Shown here: positions 41,523 to 50,702 of the stretch, in pieces
Numbering within the stretch: the first letter of the stretch is position 1
Layout of the letters: every line of letters starts with the position of its first letter
Assembly: GCA_025057995.1 (NCBI GenBank)
Contig: JANXEW010000001.1
Location: 186,001 to 250,000, forward strand
Source: Thermofilaceae archaeon
Lineage (GTDB): Archaea > Thermoproteota > Thermoprotei > Thermofilales > Thermofilaceae
Direction: 5' to 3'
Length of the DNA: 64,000 bases
Position numbers and translations under genes: made by a program
The notes under the pieces: generated by a model
The model's database searches: none
What the model was told of the DNA's origin: nothing
What the model saw: the letters and a program-made list of their open reading frames with translations, nothing else

Positions 41523-43126
41523 CTGATTGCTTCGAGATAGAGGAAGTTGACTTACTTGGCAGGGTTGGAGAGCTCAAGACGAAGAGCGGGGTCATCGAGA
41601 CCCCAGCCCTAGCCCCGGTTATCGATCCCGGAAGAAACGTTTTATCTGCAAGTGAGATCGTCGATTTAGGCTTCCCCCTCCTGATGACGAACTCTTACAT
41701 TATAAAGAGGAGGTATGACGCTGTAGCATTAGACATGGGTGTCCACGCCCTCCTAGGGGTTGACACTCCCATCATGACTGACTCGGGAGCCTACCAACTT
41801 ATGGAGTACGGGGAAGTCACTGTTGAGCCCCTAGAAATCGTGGGGTACCAAGTGAAACTTGGAAGCGATATAGGAGTGATCCTGGATATCCCCACGAGGT
41901 ACGGGACACCGAAGGACGTCGTAGCAGAGGAGGTTGAGGAAACCCTTCGTAGAGCTAGGGAAGCCCTTACCGTCGACAGGGGAGGTATGCTTCTCGTTGG
42001 ACCTGTTCAGGGAGGCTTGTACTTGGATCTTGTAGCTAAAGCTGGACAGGAGCTTTCTTCGATGAATTTCGACATGTACGCTGTCGGCGGTCCCGTTCAG
42101 TTGATGTCGAGCTACAGCTACAGTGATCTAGTGCGCTTGGTGATGACAGCTAAGATGAACCTTCCTCCAGGTAAACCGTTGCACCTTTTCGGGGCTGGCA
42201 ACCCTCACATGTTAGCTCTAGCCGTCGCGATGGGAGTAGATACCTTCGATTCAGCCTCCTATGTATTGTACGCTAGAGACGGAAGGTATATGACGCCTAC
42301 CGGTGTCTACAGGATTAACGAGCTCGGGGACCTACCTTGTGAATGTCCAGTGTGCTCTAAGACTACAGTTGAAGATCTGCGTGAGAGACCGTCTCAGGAA
42401 AAGGTGCCTCTACTAGCTCTCCACAACCTTTACGTCCTGCGGGGGGAGCTAAGGAGGATAAAGAACGCCGTTAAGGAGGGTAGACTATGGGAGCTTCTCG
42501 AGTTGCGGGCGAGAGGACACCCCTCTCTCAACCAAGCCTTAAGGGAGTATGCCAAGTATGTACCTTACGTGGAAAAACACCATTACGTGACTAAGGGCTC
42601 TATCCGTGGGCTTTTCTTCTATGATCTCTTAAGCAGGGGACGCCCGGAGGTGTTCAGGCATTACTCCAGGATGAGTGACCGGTATAGCCCTCCACAAGCT
42701 GAAGTACTTCTCATAGTTTTGGAGACAAAGGCTAAACCTTCTTCGAGGTTTGGTTGGGTTGCGGAGCTGTTAAAGGAACTGCGCGCAGATGATGAATTGA
42801 GAGGTAGGGTTCAAGGCGTAGTGCTCTCCAGCGCATACGGTGTAGTTCCTCTAGAGCTAGATCTCTTGTACCCTCTCTCACAGTATGAGTCTTCAGTGAG
42901 TTTAAATGACAAAGAGGTAGCTGAAGAGTTGTCAACTGAAGCGGCTTGGTACGCTGCTAAGCTCAAGAGTCGTCCCAAAGTGGTAATCGTATACGAGGAG
43001 GGTAGAGTCACCGCAGAAGCGGTTGCAAAGAGATTAAGAAGGCTTGGTTTTAAAACATACCTGAGACCGTTTAAAAACGTCAGCGACGTGGTCGCTTTCA
43101 TAAAGCTCGTGAATAAGTTGGGATGA
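41519..43126 (+). CDS. tgtA: tRNA-guanine(15) transglycosylase (archaeosine)
   Basis: A 535-residue enzyme replacing G15 in the D-loop of tRNA with preQ0, the first step of archaeosine formation. The nucleophile region is MTDSGAYQLMEYGEV (D88), the second catalytic Asp is in VILDIPTRYG, and the zinc site is CECPVCSK (about 277-284). The C-terminal part (about 360-535) corresponds to the archaeal C1/C2 domains (LLIVLETKAKPSSRFGW, VEKHHYVTKGS). It ends without a clear PUA domain, so it is shorter than the Pyrococcus type; a separate PUA protein may supply it. Confidence 0.93.
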   Translation: MTDCFEIEEVDLLGRVGELKTKSGVIETPALAPVIDPGRNVLSASEIVDLGFPLLMTNSYIIKRRYDAVALDMGVHALLGVDTPIMTDSGAYQLMEYGEVTVEPLEIVGYQVKLGSDIGVILDIPTRYGTPKDVVAEEVEETLRRAREALTVDRGGMLLVGPVQGGLYLDLVAKAGQELSSMNFDMYAVGGPVQLMSSYSYSDLVRLVMTAKMNLPPGKPLHLFGAGNPHMLALAVAMGVDTFDSASYVLYARDGRYMTPTGVYRINELGDLPCECPVCSKTTVEDLRERPSQEKVPLLALHNLYVLRGELRRIKNAVKEGRLWELLELRARGHPSLNQALREYAKYVPYVEKHHYVTKGSIRGLFFYDLLSRGRPEVFRHYSRMSDRYSPPQAEVLLIVLETKAKPSSRFGWVAELLKELRADDELRGRVQGVVLSSAYGVVPLELDLLYPLSQYESSVSLNDKEVAEELSTEAAWYAAKLKSRPKVVIVYEEGRVTAEAVAKRLRRLGFKTYLRPFKNVSDVVAFIKLVNKLG

Positions 43127-43153
43127 AGGGATAGAAGACTTGAAACCTACAAG

Positions 43154-43900
43154 CTACACGTAGAAGGTTGGTACCTTAGGCTTACCTCCCTCTTGTTCAG
43201 CTTTGCTTTTGAGCAGCTCTAGCTCTTTCTCGAGTCTCACTTTCTCTTCAGCAAGTTTAAGCAGTTCGCTCGAGTCCACTTGGACATCTAAGATCTTTGC
43301 TATGAAGTCTACAGCTGTTTTAGCGGCGAGGGGGTCCGCCGTACTAGGGTCTGTGTAGGGTAGTATGGCGACGGAGGGGAAGTTGTTCGCCTCGTAGTAC
43401 GCTAGCATAGCAGCTAGAGGTCCTACGATAGAAAGCCCCTCCTCCAAGGGGAGCTCACCCTTGACGAGATAACCGTAACGGGCGAGGAAGGAGCGCGTAG
43501 CCGCGTACCTCAAGACCCCTTCTCCTCCTCTAAAGCTAGCGTCAAGCCCTCCTACAAGTATAGCCATTCTAGCGCCGCCCGTGAAGCTCGCTTCAGCCAG
43601 AGCGTAAGGTACGCGAAAAACGTCGTTCCGCGTCAGCGGAGCGTTGGGTAGAAAGACAACAGCCGACCCAGTGTCGTAGAGCTCGTAGGGTGTCGCAATC
43701 CCTTCCGAGCAGGTGCTAACGACTTGAGGCATGAAAGGAGAGATTACGTATCCTATCCTCACACCCTTCAAAACTTTGACGAGGTGCCTGGCGGTCAAGT
43801 AACCTACGAACCCGAACCCGTGAAAACCTGCGATAAAGACTTTCTCTCTAAAACCCCCTTCGGCTATCTTAAGTATTACCTTAGAGGGCACGTACGACAC
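43154..43900 (-). CDS. PAC2 family protein (proteasome assembly chaperone-like)
   Basis: A 248-residue PAC2 family protein, an archaeal relative of proteasome assembly chaperone 2. Seen are FIAGFHGFGFVGYLTARHLV near the N-terminus, VGGLDASFRGGEGV, SIVGPLAAMLAYYEANNFPSVAIL and the YTDPSTADPLAAKTAVDFIAKIL helix, then a C-terminal coiled coil (VRLEKELELLKSKAEQ). The actual role in archaea is not established. It converges on tgtA with a 27-base gap and sits after the S8e gene on the same strand. Confidence 0.85.
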   Translation of the reverse strand: MSYVPSKVILKIAEGGFREKVFIAGFHGFGFVGYLTARHLVKVLKGVRIGYVISPFMPQVVSTCSEGIATPYELYDTGSAVVFLPNAPLTRNDVFRVPYALAEASFTGGARMAILVGGLDASFRGGEGVLRYAATRSFLARYGYLVKGELPLEEGLSIVGPLAAMLAYYEANNFPSVAILPYTDPSTADPLAAKTAVDFIAKILDVQVDSSELLKLAEEKVRLEKELELLKSKAEQEGGKPKVPTFYV

Positions 43901-43927
43901 CTGGTTAGAGTGACTCTACGCAGTATA

Positions 43928-44308
43928 TTACAGTAGGATTGCGTTGACGACTCCATCTTGTCCTGGGCGTGAGGAAACCTTTGCTCTACCTATCTCTGTC
44001 TCAATAATCGCACCTTTTGTTATCACCCCCCTCCTGTCATAGTCCTTGTTGGAAGGATTGGAGGAAACTCTTAGTATTCTGACTTTTCTAGTCTGTCCAG
44101 TTTTAGGATCTATCACGTTCGCGTAAAGAGCGAACTTTACCTTTACCTTCATATTACCGCCTCGCGTCCTTACGCTGATCCGCTTTTCTCGCCCAGGTAA
44201 AGTTTCGATTGGCGGTCTACCCATCCAGTACTTTCTCTTCACCTTGACATGTCTACCCTTCACTCCACCGGAGATCTTCCTTAAGTCGTTCGCGTGGTAT
44301 ATAACCAT
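43928..44308 (-). CDS. rps8e: 30S ribosomal protein S8e
   Basis: A 126-residue ribosomal protein S8e, of archaeal length. The hallmarks are KISGGVKGRHVKVKRKYWMG near the N-terminus, RTRGGNMKVKVKFALYANVIDPKTGQTRKV, and SNPSNKDYDRRGVITKGAIIETEIG. It diverges from the SRP19 gene with 57 bases between them, a compact promoter space for two highly expressed genes. Confidence 0.96.
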   Translation of the reverse strand: MVIYHANDLRKISGGVKGRHVKVKRKYWMGRPPIETLPGREKRISVRTRGGNMKVKVKFALYANVIDPKTGQTRKVRILRVSSNPSNKDYDRRGVITKGAIIETEIGRAKVSSRPGQDGVVNAILL

Positions 44309-44365
44309 ACTACTTCTCGACCTCAGAGACGTACAGTTTAAAATCTTAGCGCTGTCAGCTATCTA

Positions 44366-44668
44366 GTGAGCGAGGAACGTAGACCGATTGTCTTGTGGCC
44401 CGTATACTTCGAGGCTGGCAAAAGCAGGAGTAAAGGTAGAAGAGTTCCCGTTCATCTCGCTGTTAAGGGAATGACAGCAGAGGAGCTCTTAAAAGCCGCC
44501 CGAGCCGCAGGTTTTCAAGCCGATCTCGATTCCAAGGCGAAACATCCATCGCATTGGTTTGAAAGTAGCGGAAGGGTTTTGGTGTTCACAAGAGAGAAGA
44601 AGAGCACAGTAGTAAGGAAAGTTGCCGTCCAGTTGAAGAGCATGAAAGCTGAACGGGCGACAAGGTAA
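44366..44668 (+). CDS. srp19: Signal recognition particle 19 kDa protein
   Basis: A 100-residue SRP19. IVLWPVYFEAGKSRSKGRRVPVHLAV carries the conserved strand that binds helix 6 of SRP RNA, and HPSHWFESSGRVLVFTREK is the second RNA-contact region. SRP19 primes SRP RNA for SRP54 binding. It starts at GTG 44366. It is a single gene, converging on gatE. Confidence 0.94.
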   Translation: MSEERRPIVLWPVYFEAGKSRSKGRRVPVHLAVKGMTAEELLKAARAAGFQADLDSKAKHPSHWFESSGRVLVFTREKKSTVVRKVAVQLKSMKAERATR

Positions 44669-44673
44669 TTTTG

Positions 44674-46563
44674 CTACCCGGAGCCTTTGATAACCTTCAA
44701 AACCTCCTCTCTCACAAGCTTGCTGAGGAGGCCTCCGTCTACCCTCCCCCGAAGCTCGCGCATGGTAGCACCCATGACGGTACTGAATGCGGCTTCCCCC
44801 CTCTCTTTGATTACGTCAGACATTCGGCTTACGATCCTCCTCACAGCCTCTTTAGCCTCTTCTAAGCTGAGCGGCGTCAACCCTAGTTTCTTCACAGCTT
44901 CCTCAACCTCTACATCCGGGTTTTCAGCTAAATACTTGATTACAGCAGGGATAGCCTCCTTAACTAGCCCCCCGCGCGCTAATAGTTTGAACAATTCCAG
45001 AAGGTGCTCGTCCGTAATGTTGTGGACTGGCACGCCATCCCTCCTTAACTCAACGAGAGTTCCTTCGAGTGTAGATGCTACCACCGTAGGTGACGCACCC
45101 GCCTCTCCCACAGCTTTCTCGAATACGTCAAGCCTATAGGACCAGAGAACCCTCTTTGCTATCTCTGGGTTTAACCCGTAAACCTTGACGAGTTTCTCGT
45201 ATTTTACTTCCGGAGGCTCCGGTATTAAGGCCCTGATGCGCTCAAGCATGACTGTTTCAATGGGGATCGGCCTAATGTCAGTCTCAGGATACATTCTCGC
45301 GCTACCAGGCATGGGTCTCATGAATCTCGTAGTACCGTCAGGGTTAGCTCCCCTAGTTTCCGGGGGCACTCCCTCTAGCGCCTCCCTTGCTCTCTCTACG
45401 ACGGCCTCAAGAGCTCTAATAGCCCTCTTTTTCTCCTCGAAGACGAGGACAAACGCGTCAAGCTCGCCGCATTGGAGAGCCTTTCGAACGGCTGTAACCT
45501 CCTCGGAGCTGATACCGTAAGCTGGAAGCTCATCGCTGTGGAATATGCCTCCGACCTCAGCCCAGTATCTAGCCCTGTCAGCCATCTCAGTTCCCAGCCT
45601 TCTACCTGGTTGAAGCTCCACTCCCAGTAGTCGCGCGAACCCCGGCAGCTTTACAGCTAAAGCAACGCCCCCAGAGGTCAACGCTTTCCTAGCTACTCGT
45701 GAGCTTGTGTCCTTGAAGAGCTCGCTCACGTCGAGAACGTTCGTCGACAAGTCCCCCCTCCCCACCCCCCTCTTCCTCAACTCCTCTCCCACCTCGAGGA
45801 GTTTCTTCTGTCTCATCACTTCGTACTCCACGACCCTAGGGATCAACTCCAACTCTTGAACCCCTTTGATCTCGACTCTTGCACCCCCCTCCACCGAGAT
45901 GTTGAGATCCTGCCTTATAGTCCCAAGCCCTCTCTTGACGCGCCCCGTCATCCTCAACAGTTGCCCGATTCTCAAAGCTACAAGCCCAGCCTCCTCAGGA
46001 TTGGAGATCACCGGCGCTGTTGTAACTTCGACGAGCGGTATGCCCAACCTATCCAACCTGTAGACCACTTCGCGTTCTCTCTCCTCCATTTTCCTCGCAG
46101 CATCCTCTTCAAGGCAAACGGTGTTGATGGGCACCTTCTTACCTCCTACATCCACATGCCCATTAAGACCTATGAGGGCGGTACGCTGGAACCCCGTCGT
46201 GTTAGAGCCGTCTATGACGATCTTCCTCATCACATGGACTTCGTCTACCACTTTACAGTTTAGCGCGAGGCTGACTAGAATAGCTGTCTCGAGCGCCTCT
46301 GGGTTAAGTTGGTGAGGCGGTTCTTCGTCCATCTCTACCAAGCATGTGCTGTCGAAGTAGGCTTCGTAAAGGAACATTTTACCTTTCGAGTACTCGAAGA
46401 CAGCCGCGGGATCGAGTTCTCCGAGCTCGCTTCTAGCTAGACGCAGCCACCTTCTAAACTCGCTATGAGGACCATCTCGCCTAAGCTCAGTAGGGCAGTT
46501 GCAAAAGAGCTTATGCTTAGTGTCTAGCATCTGGTGAATTTCTATCCCAACCTTCACGCTCAA
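44674..46563 (-). CDS. gatE: Glu-tRNA(Gln) amidotransferase subunit E
   Basis: A 629-residue GatE, the kinase/transferase subunit of the archaeal GatDE complex that converts Glu-tRNA(Gln) to Gln-tRNA(Gln). The N-terminal cradle is VGIEIHQMLDTKHKLFCNCP, the ATP/Mg part includes ETAILVSLALNCKVVDEVHVMRKIVIDGSNTTGFQRT, the AspRS-like insertion lies in the middle, and the tail helical domain ends in the YqeY-like GEAAFSTVMGATMRELRGRVDG. The first codon overlaps the gatD stop by 4 bases (ATGA). Confidence 0.97.
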   Translation of the reverse strand: MSVKVGIEIHQMLDTKHKLFCNCPTELRRDGPHSEFRRWLRLARSELGELDPAAVFEYSKGKMFLYEAYFDSTCLVEMDEEPPHQLNPEALETAILVSLALNCKVVDEVHVMRKIVIDGSNTTGFQRTALIGLNGHVDVGGKKVPINTVCLEEDAARKMEEREREVVYRLDRLGIPLVEVTTAPVISNPEEAGLVALRIGQLLRMTGRVKRGLGTIRQDLNISVEGGARVEIKGVQELELIPRVVEYEVMRQKKLLEVGEELRKRGVGRGDLSTNVLDVSELFKDTSSRVARKALTSGGVALAVKLPGFARLLGVELQPGRRLGTEMADRARYWAEVGGIFHSDELPAYGISSEEVTAVRKALQCGELDAFVLVFEEKKRAIRALEAVVERAREALEGVPPETRGANPDGTTRFMRPMPGSARMYPETDIRPIPIETVMLERIRALIPEPPEVKYEKLVKVYGLNPEIAKRVLWSYRLDVFEKAVGEAGASPTVVASTLEGTLVELRRDGVPVHNITDEHLLELFKLLARGGLVKEAIPAVIKYLAENPDVEVEEAVKKLGLTPLSLEEAKEAVRRIVSRMSDVIKERGEAAFSTVMGATMRELRGRVDGGLLSKLVREEVLKVIKGSG

Positions 46564-47933
46564 GAATATCCACCGTTTAAACGGTCTTCAAAGTAGCTGA
46601 GAGGCGGGTAACCCCACTCTTCACTCCTTTCCTCGATTTCGAAGGCCAAGTTTGTAAGGAAGAGCTTAGCAGCTTCCCTCGGATCATCAGTCCGAGCCAG
46701 CACCCAAGAGAGCTTCACGTAAGCCGTTTCAGGAAGCATGTCTTCAGAGGGTATGGCTCCAACCTTTAGGAGTTCTACCCCTCTCCTGTACACGTTCATG
46801 TTCACCCTACCCCATATGCATTGAGAGGCTATCGCGACCACGACCCCCTCGTCTACAGCCCTCTTAATAGATGGAAGAAGGTTCTCAGCTACGTGTCCGA
46901 GCCCCGTACCCTCGATGACCATACCCTTGTACCCATTGTCGACAAGGTAGTCGATAAGCTCTGCGCTCATGCCAGGGTAGAATTTCACTAAAGCGACCTT
47001 TTCTTCAAAACCGTTCTCCAAGAGAACCCCTTCTTTAGAGCGTCGAGCGTACCTTTTCGTGAAGACCTTTAACTCGCGAGCCGGTAACTCGACTTTCGCC
47101 AAGGGTATCGAGTTGACGCTCCTAAAGGCGTCCCTTCTGCTCGTATGCATCTTCCTAACCCTCACCCCCCTGTTCACGTAGAACAACGTATCCCTTAACC
47201 CAGCGTGCATTACTACGACAGACTCCGCGAAAGGTGCTTTAACTGCGGTCACTGTAGCGGCGAGAACGTTTGTAGCTGAGTCGCTCGAAGGTCTATCAGA
47301 TGATCTCTGCGCACCGACGAGCACCACGGGACCCGGCAGCCTCCGAAGGGCGAAAGCTAAGGCAGCGGCAGTATAGCCCATAGTGTCAGTACCGTGAGCC
47401 ACTATCACGCCTGCTGGCTCCTCCTTTTCAAACACCTGGGCGACACGCTCAGCGATCATCGACCAGTGACGCGGAGTTAGATCCTCGCTAAACACGTTGA
47501 AGAGAGTTTCAGCTGTCACGAAGGCTACCTCTTCGAGCTCGGGGACCATCGAGTAGATATCTTCAGCCGTGAAGTAAGGGTATACGGCGCCTGAAACGTA
47601 GTCTATCCTCGAGGCTATCGTACCCCCAGTGCCGAGGAAGTGAACCCTAGGAAGACCAGGCTTGAGAACCGGTGAAGGCGTCTGCCCCCCTCTTGAAACT
47701 TCAACTCTTCCAACCTTCCTCAATGATTTAACCCTCCTAGCGTCGACTCCAACGTTGTAGCCGTTTGAAAGCTTCAGGACGAGAACCTCAGGATCGCCGT
47801 ACTGGGGTCTCGGGAGTAGTACACCACACAGTAGGACGCCATCATCTCTTTCAACTTCGATTTCATCAAAAACACTGACTCCAGCGTTCTCGAGCAAAAC
47901 GACTGCCTTCTCCCCATAACCCGTCAAATCCAT
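46560..47933 (-). CDS. gatD: Glu-tRNA(Gln) amidotransferase subunit D
   Basis: A 457-residue GatD, an L-asparaginase-like subunit that releases ammonia from Gln or Asn for GatE. After an N-terminal beta domain (about residues 1-90), the asparaginase fold has the first Thr in FLGTGGTIASRID, the second Thr-Asp pair in VAHGTDTMGYTAAAL and the Lys region later on. Its presence implies that the organism makes Gln-tRNA indirectly. It is followed directly by gatE and preceded by rps30e, all on the same strand. Confidence 0.97.
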   Translation of the reverse strand: MDLTGYGEKAVVLLENAGVSVFDEIEVERDDGVLLCGVLLPRPQYGDPEVLVLKLSNGYNVGVDARRVKSLRKVGRVEVSRGGQTPSPVLKPGLPRVHFLGTGGTIASRIDYVSGAVYPYFTAEDIYSMVPELEEVAFVTAETLFNVFSEDLTPRHWSMIAERVAQVFEKEEPAGVIVAHGTDTMGYTAAALAFALRRLPGPVVLVGAQRSSDRPSSDSATNVLAATVTAVKAPFAESVVVMHAGLRDTLFYVNRGVRVRKMHTSRRDAFRSVNSIPLAKVELPARELKVFTKRYARRSKEGVLLENGFEEKVALVKFYPGMSAELIDYLVDNGYKGMVIEGTGLGHVAENLLPSIKRAVDEGVVVAIASQCIWGRVNMNVYRRGVELLKVGAIPSEDMLPETAYVKLSWVLARTDDPREAAKLFLTNLAFEIEERSEEWGYPPLSYFEDRLNGGYS

Positions 47934-47941
47934 CGCCGGAG

Positions 47942-48100
47942 CTACTCAGCAGCAGGTTGCTGAGCTTGGTAAACCAAACGGCGGAGGAAGTTCCTCTTGT
48001 TCCTCCTCCTCGGTATAAGGTTCTTCTTAGGCTTAGGCGGGATCTTGGGAGTAGCGTTTCTCACTTTTCCAGCTTTAGTAAGTGAACCATGACTGGGCAT
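47942..48100 (-). CDS. rps30e: 30S ribosomal protein S30e
   Basis: A 52-residue protein: [20 protein letters not shown], then [20 protein letters not shown], matching S30e, which occurs in Thermoproteota and other TACK archaea and in eukaryotes. The frame stays open to 48163, but the ATG at 48100 gives the family N-terminus and has GGCTATACT about 25 bases upstream. It lies 8 bases before gatD on the same strand, so the three genes are probably one transcript. Confidence 0.9.
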   Translation of the reverse strand: MPSHGSLTKAGKVRNATPKIPPKPKKNLIPRRRNKRNFLRRLVYQAQQPAAE

Positions 48101-48186
48101 AACCCTCGCCTCGGTGCTGAATAGTATAGCCTTAAGCCTTTCGCTCGAGAACCTCCTACCCAACCATCGGGGGAAACCCTAGTAAA

Positions 48187-48194
48187 CTAAATAT
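48187..48194 (+). promoter_or_regulatory. TATA box of tRNA-Lys
   Basis: CTAAATAT lies about 25-30 bases before the first base of the tRNA, in the otherwise GC-rich stretch between rps30e and the tRNA. Confidence 0.5.
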
Positions 48195-48217
48195 ACCCGC
48201 CCTAAAGCCAGCCTCAA

Positions 48218-48291
48218 GGGCCGGTAGCTCAGCACGGTAGAGCGACGGGCTCTTAACCCGTAGGTCCCGGGTTCGAATCCCGGCCGGCCCG
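48218..48291 (+). tRNA. tRNA-Lys (anticodon CTT)
   Basis: The cloverleaf closes fully: acceptor GGGCCGG with CCGGCCC, D stem GCTC/GAGC, anticodon stem ACGGG/CCCGT with loop CTCTTAA (anticodon CTT, reading AAG), and T stem CCGGG/CCCGG with loop TTCGAAT. There is no intron. The discriminator is G, and CCA is encoded at 48292-48294. The GC-rich stems fit a hyperthermophile. Confidence 0.97.
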
Positions 48292-48357
48292 CCAACCTTC
48301 TATCGCTATCCGAAGACGTTTTTATAGTGTTGTAACTAGAGTTAATTTGTTTGTGAT

Positions 48358-49398
48358 ATGTTTACACAAGAGATGCATGAATATTTACAAGAACTGGCTA
48401 GGCAAAGGGTTTCACCTTTTGACCTGTTAGTAGCATCTATGAGGCGAGGATGGTTACGTTTACAAGTAAGGTATAATTTTTACATAAGAAAATACAAGTT
48501 TATAGATCGTCGTAGGAAAGGTAAGCTAACAATAGTTGTTCTAACTGGTAAATACCCAAAAATCTGGGATGTTACATTTGAGAGATTACATGCGTACTCT
48601 TTAGGTGCGAACATAATAGTCGTAAATCCCGATGGGCTTCACGGGAGTATAGTGGAAAAAATTTGTGAAAAATATGATTTTAGTTATTTTGAAAGCGTAT
48701 CAAGAAACTTTGAAGCAGCTCAAAATTTCGTGAACACACATCTAGTTGAATCACCACTCATTTTAAAGATGGATGATGATGTTTTTCTTACTGAAAATAC
48801 TATTCGTAACTTATATCGCTCATACTGGAAGCTGAAAGGAGAAGGTTACTGTATAGGCTTTCTCGCCCCCATACTAAACGTGAACAACGTATCCTATTAC
48901 CACTTTTTAAAAATACTAGGTTTGGAAGAAGAATATACTCGATTATTTGAGAAACCAATTTTTGCCCGTCATTGGACTAAACAACGAATTTGGTACGACC
49001 CCGAGGCTGCCATGTGGGTTTGGAGACATTCGCTTCCCCTCAACGAAGTAGCGAGGATATTCGAGGAAAGGAAAAGTCTCCACTTCGAACTCATACCTGT
49101 CCGTTTCTCTATAAGTTGTATAATGTATGAAAGAGAATTCCTTCTGGCTAGGAGAGGGTTTGTAGCGTACTATAGATTCGCAGGCAGAAAAGGTACTTCC
49201 AAAAAGACACCGGTGTCTCTCTTTATTCCGTTTGGTGACGAGAGCTCTATCAATTACTTTGCCAACGATGGAATGTGTGGTCGATTCCTTATCCTCGATG
49301 CTTTCGCTGGACACTTATGTTATGGGCCGCAAGCAAGCTCTATGCTAGAATGGTTTGAAAGAAATAAGAAGATCCTTCTCGAGGATTTGAAGAGATAA
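48358..49398 (+). CDS. Putative glycosyltransferase with DDD motif
   Basis: A 346-residue protein with an inverting-glycosyltransferase-like start (IVVLTGKYPKIWDVTFERLHAYSLGANIIVVNP) and a metal-binding motif LILKMDDDVFLTENTIRNLYRSY (about residues 137-159), where DDD would hold the nucleotide-sugar metal. The rest is rich in aromatic residues, and no membrane helix is clear. The DNA is A/T-richer than its neighbours. It starts 64 bases after the tRNA CCA and is followed 2 bases later by the flavoprotein gene, so it opens a glycan operon. Confidence 0.68.
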   Translation: MFTQEMHEYLQELARQRVSPFDLLVASMRRGWLRLQVRYNFYIRKYKFIDRRRKGKLTIVVLTGKYPKIWDVTFERLHAYSLGANIIVVNPDGLHGSIVEKICEKYDFSYFESVSRNFEAAQNFVNTHLVESPLILKMDDDVFLTENTIRNLYRSYWKLKGEGYCIGFLAPILNVNNVSYYHFLKILGLEEEYTRLFEKPIFARHWTKQRIWYDPEAAMWVWRHSLPLNEVARIFEERKSLHFELIPVRFSISCIMYEREFLLARRGFVAYYRFAGRKGTSKKTPVSLFIPFGDESSINYFANDGMCGRFLILDAFAGHLCYGPQASSMLEWFERNKKILLEDLKR

Positions 49399-49400
49399 GA

Positions 49401-50702
49401 ATGACGACGATTGCGGTTTTAGGAGGAGGATGGGCCGGGGTCTTGCTTTCTAACGAACTAAAGCGCAGATACCCTGCAGCTGAGGTAGTAGTATTAGAGA
49501 AGAACGATACTCCAGGTGGACTTTTAAAAAGTGTAAAAGTTAGAGGACATACCTTTGATACGGGCGGAAGTCACGTTGTCTTTTCGCGCGATCAAGTTGT
49601 GTTGAAATCATTGTTGTCGCTGCTTCCCGATAATTGGTCGACAAATGTTCGAAAATCCTTCGTTAGATTAAATTCTATGTTTATCCCTTACCCCTTTGAA
49701 AACGGTCTATACGTGTTACCTCCTGAGGATCGTGCAGAAGCTTTGATATCTTTTCTAGAAGCTTTTTTCTCCCTAGAAAAAGATTGGAAGCCTAAAAACC
49801 TCATGGAATGGATCAGAGGATTTTTTGGAAAATGGATTGCTGAAACGTATCTGGTACCTTACAATAATAAGATCTGGAAGAGGCCTCTAGAAGAGATAGA
49901 TGTCGATTGGATCTACACGCCTGGGAGACTACCTGTACCCAACTGGAAAGATGTAGCTAGGTCGGCCATCGGGGTTCCGACCGTAGGGTTTACAGAGCAG
50001 TCAATCTTCTACTATCCGACGAAGGATGGCATCCAAGCCTTGTATAACTCCGTGTACGAGAAAGCTGAGAGAATAGGCATTAAATTTGTAACCAACTGTG
50101 AGGTTAACAGCTTGAGAAGAACTAGTGATGGGTACCTCATTAATGAAAAGTTTAAAGCGGAAAAGGTTTTCAACACTATTCCCCTAAAGGAATTAGTACA
50201 TCTCTCAGATGCACCCGAGGGGGTCGTAAAAGCTGCTGAAAAATTAGACTATAATAAGGTCCTTGTAGTCGGTATAGCTCTTAAGAGGGATGCGCCGGAT
50301 CAGCACTGGATCTACGTTCCCGACAATCGAATCATATTTCACAGGTATGCTTGGATCAGCAACTATAGCCCGTACAACGCGCCGCAGGGTGAATCAACTC
50401 TACTGGTTGAAATCACGTTACCGAGAGGTCACGTCGAAACCCATAGACTTGAGGAACAGACGATTAACCAGTTGGCAGATTTAGGCGTTCTTAACGAAAG
50501 AGAAATTCTTCATGTAAACTGTTGGCTACATGAGTACGGTTACCCGATTCACACGCTTGAGAGATCGCCTGCCCTTCATGAGATCAACAACTGGTTGAAA
50601 GAGCTAGGTATAGAATCTATCGGTAGATGGGGGAGCTGGGCCTACTGGAACATGGATAAGGTATACTCTGAGGTAGTAAAACTAGTAGGTGAAAAATCGT
50701 GA
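49401..50702 (+). CDS. FAD-dependent UDP-galactopyranose mutase-like oxidoreductase
   Basis: A 433-residue flavoprotein. The dinucleotide-binding fold is IAVLGGGWAGVLLSNEL with VVVLEKNDTPGGLL, followed by TFDTGGSHVVFS, as in UDP-galactopyranose mutases and related amine oxidases. Further on are MEWIRGFFGKWIAETYLVPYNNKIWKRP and the C-terminal GRWGSWAYWNMDKVY that closes over FAD. It probably makes an altered sugar nucleotide for the surface polymer built by the adjacent glycosyltransferases. It overlaps the next gene by 4 bases. Confidence 0.78.
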   Translation: MTTIAVLGGGWAGVLLSNELKRRYPAAEVVVLEKNDTPGGLLKSVKVRGHTFDTGGSHVVFSRDQVVLKSLLSLLPDNWSTNVRKSFVRLNSMFIPYPFENGLYVLPPEDRAEALISFLEAFFSLEKDWKPKNLMEWIRGFFGKWIAETYLVPYNNKIWKRPLEEIDVDWIYTPGRLPVPNWKDVARSAIGVPTVGFTEQSIFYYPTKDGIQALYNSVYEKAERIGIKFVTNCEVNSLRRTSDGYLINEKFKAEKVFNTIPLKELVHLSDAPEGVVKAAEKLDYNKVLVVGIALKRDAPDQHWIYVPDNRIIFHRYAWISNYSPYNAPQGESTLLVEITLPRGHVETHRLEEQTINQLADLGVLNEREILHVNCWLHEYGYPIHTLERSPALHEINNWLKELGIESIGRWGSWAYWNMDKVYSEVVKLVGEKS

